Source: Hevea brasiliensis (taxonomy: Eukaryota > Streptophyta > Magnoliopsida > Malpighiales > Euphorbiaceae). Taken from it: 64,000 nucleotides of DNA. How positions within the stretch are numbered: the first letter of the stretch is position 1; each line of letters starts with the position of its first letter. Under the pieces are notes generated by a model. It did not search any database, was not told the DNA's origin, and saw only the letters and a list, made by a program, of their open reading frames with translations. Made by a program: the position numbers and the translations under genes. This document shows, piece after piece, positions 62,236 to 64,000 of this stretch. Location of the stretch: assembly GCF_030052815.1 (NCBI RefSeq), contig NW_026614806.1:2943953-3007952 (forward strand), read 5' to 3'.

Positions 62236-63414
62236 GTCATTTAGTATATTACAATTTTCAGAAAATATAAAAAAAATAGTCATCAATAAATATAATTAAA
62301 AATTATTAATTGGCATAAATATGATAGATTTAAAATCTTGTCCCCTCTAGAATTTATTTTATAAAAATATGGACCGCTTTTTTATCATAAAATAAAAATT
62401 CAATATATATAAAATTAATATATGTTTTTATCAGGTAAAATTGATAATTTAATTTTTAATTTTTCCTTTCTCTAATTAAGTAAGGCACGTGTGTTTGTGT
62501 GTCTATATATATACATATATATATATATAATTTTTCTAAATAATAATAAAACAATATAATATGATCAATTCTAATATTAGTTATTTATTAATTATACTAT
62601 AAGGAATATCAAAAAAATAATAAAAATTGAAAATTAGCATAAATTTCTTATTTTTTGTTACTATGAAAATAAAATTTTATTTCATTTTTTCATAATTTAT
62701 TTTATATATATATATATATATTTAAAAATATGTCTTTGTTAAATGTGTGTTAAAATAAAATAAAAGTAAATTAAAATTTATTAAATATATAAAAAGAGAG
62801 AGATGATAAAATATTTAACTTCATATGATAATTTTTATAGTATAATTTTAAATTAATTTATTAATTTTAAGATGTATAATTCTTAAATTTTTATAATTAA
62901 ATGAAATAATAAAAAATTTAAGAAACTTTAAATGAAAATTTTATAAAATTTTGAAATATATTTGCTATTTTTAATTAGTTAGCCATAAAAATTATGGTAA
63001 TATGGTAATAGTAAAGATATTTAAAAGGAAATTAGAATTAAATAAAAAATGAAATTAAATACTTAACATAAAAAATAATAATTACTTACATTAATTATTA
63101 TAATTGTAAAATGTAATAATTTTTATATAGTACATGTCACGTAACAGCACTAAAATTTAGAGTGTCACATGGCAATATTAAGAGAAAACCTTCTTGCTTT
63201 ATATATAGAGAGATATAAATATATAGTAATATAATTGGTATATGTGGTAATGCAATAAATTCAAATTAATATTGCCATTTGGCATAAATGTATTAGTTTT
63301 AGAATCTTATGTGATAACTCAAGAGAAAACTTGACTGTTTAAAATGTTGCCACGTGGCATAAATATGATGATTATAGAATCCCATGTGGCAGTACTAGGG
63401 GAAACATGTCTTCT

Positions 63415-63415
63415 T

Positions 63416-63458
<43 letters not shown>
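63415..63458. repeat. Compound (CA)n(TA)n microsatellite
   Basis: About ten CA repeats pass directly into about eleven TA repeats at the presumed 5' edge of the nested Helitron. Copy 1 has only a short TA run here (about 36640-36654). Confidence 0.9.
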
Positions 63459-63749
63459 CATATGACATATTATATAAACAAACAAATAAAAACTATTTAA
63501 AGAAAAAAATAATTTATAATTAAATATTATTTAATTGAAAAAGGTAGAAAATATTGAAATTTAATTTTTATAACAGTAAAATGTTTTCTATTTACTTGGC
63601 TATTTCAATTAAATTGTCATAAGTTAGCCATAATGATAATAATAATAATAATAAGTATTAATTAATCTTAGAAAAGTGAAATAAAAAGAATATTAAATTA
63701 TTAACATAAAAAGCAATACAAACTAATTATAAATAAGTCAAATCTCTAT
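63458..63749 (-). mobile_element. Host Helitron, continuation after nested insertion
   Basis: TCATATGACATATTATATAA through AATAAGTCAAATCTCTAT matches 36651-36943 and, in the uninterrupted relative, 18727-19020. It is cut off at about 63749 by a deletion that joins it to the equivalent of 38936. Confidence 0.55.
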
Positions 63750-64000
63750 TTTTTTTTTGTAAAATTAAAATAAATTTTTTTTTTGTAAAAAAATAGTTGA
63801 ATTGACATAAATTATGAATTAATTTAAAATAATCAAATAAAAATTAATATTATATTGTAGTCAATTAATATAAAGTCAACCTATATTCTCTATGTAAACT
63901 CACCCAAATACACATTTACACTCTTTTTTATAGTTAAAGTTGCAAGTTTTCACTATAAGGGTTTAGCAATCTTTTTTTTTTTTCATTTCCTTTTTATTTG

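Larger units (their letters stand above)
57311..63457 (-). mobile_element. Large non-autonomous Helitron, nested, copy 2
   Basis: The best-preserved minus-strand 3' end in the window: CTAG at 57311-57314, then the perfect hairpin ACCCATGC-TAT-GCATGGGT at 57321-57339. The left host base is A. The right side resumes the host at TATCATATGAC near 63455, which compared with the uninterrupted relative near 18712-18730 (CAAA|TATCTCATATG) gives an A|T target, as Helitrons use. The body of about 6.1 kb corresponds to 29409-36650 but with one instead of three 470-bp units. No coding capacity. Confidence 0.6.
45922..64000. repeat. Large direct duplication, copy 2 (runs off the window)
   Basis: It starts at TCATATCATTGGGCC, equivalent to 10073, and follows copy 1 in the same order to the last base. 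Segments found only here are 48797-49626, 54771-57282 and about 63826-63896. Relative to copy 1 it lacks about 12573-13691, 13856-14601, 16653-26164 and 36944-38935, and it has shorter tandem arrays. Frames such as the minus-strand 51540-51737 are chance. The copy is open-ended at 64000. Confidence 0.85.

Overview
The window reads as a repeat-filled, gene-poor stretch of a plant nuclear genome, most probably a eudicot. The plant call rests on a 5S-rRNA-bearing Cassandra-type TRIM retrotransposon with an initiator-Met tRNA primer-binding site, Helitron ends of the CTAG-plus-hairpin type, a Mutator-like fold-back element, a large solo LTR, and very AT-rich sequence with long (TA)n and (AAT)n tracts. 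A Malpighiales/Euphorbiaceae-like host is only a guess. I found no intact protein-coding gene, tRNA, full-length rRNA gene or CRISPR array. The open frames above 60 codons are chance frames in repeats or LTRs. The only coding-like relic is a broken fragment near 41.3-41.5 kb.

Layout. 1-10.07 kb: AT-rich background made of decayed repeat words, split by a 3.49-kb solo LTR (3092-6584) with a GTGAG target-site duplication. 10.07-39.11 kb: first copy of a large direct duplication. It holds a CACTA-like piece (10.9-12.1 kb), decayed background, a short Helitron (17.49-19.16 kb), a three-LTR Cassandra array (19991-20926, TSD TTAAT), more background (26.2-29.4 kb), then a 7.2-kb non-autonomous Helitron (29409 to about 36650) nested in a related Helitron and packed with tandem repeats. 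A promoter-like TATA stretch lies near 38.73 kb. 39.11-45.92 kb: single-copy part of the presumed duplication unit, with an 804-bp fold-back MULE, the coding relic, decayed background and a 2.4-kb inverted-repeat element. 45.92-64.00 kb: second copy, colinear with the first but differing by deletions of 1 to 9.5 kb on either side.

How the parts fit together. The second copy starts at 45922, directly beside the arm of the inverted-repeat element. The arrangement is therefore that of a tandem direct duplication with a unit of about 35.8 kb, running past the window edge. Comparing the copies dates several events. The nested Helitron insertion predates the duplication. The Cassandra array and the small Helitron lie in a 9.5-kb segment missing from copy 2. 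The 460-480-bp tandem repeat exists three times in copy 1 and once in copy 2. Beneath the recognisable elements, the background carries recurring, diverged words on both strands that look like remnants of one ancient high-copy repeat.
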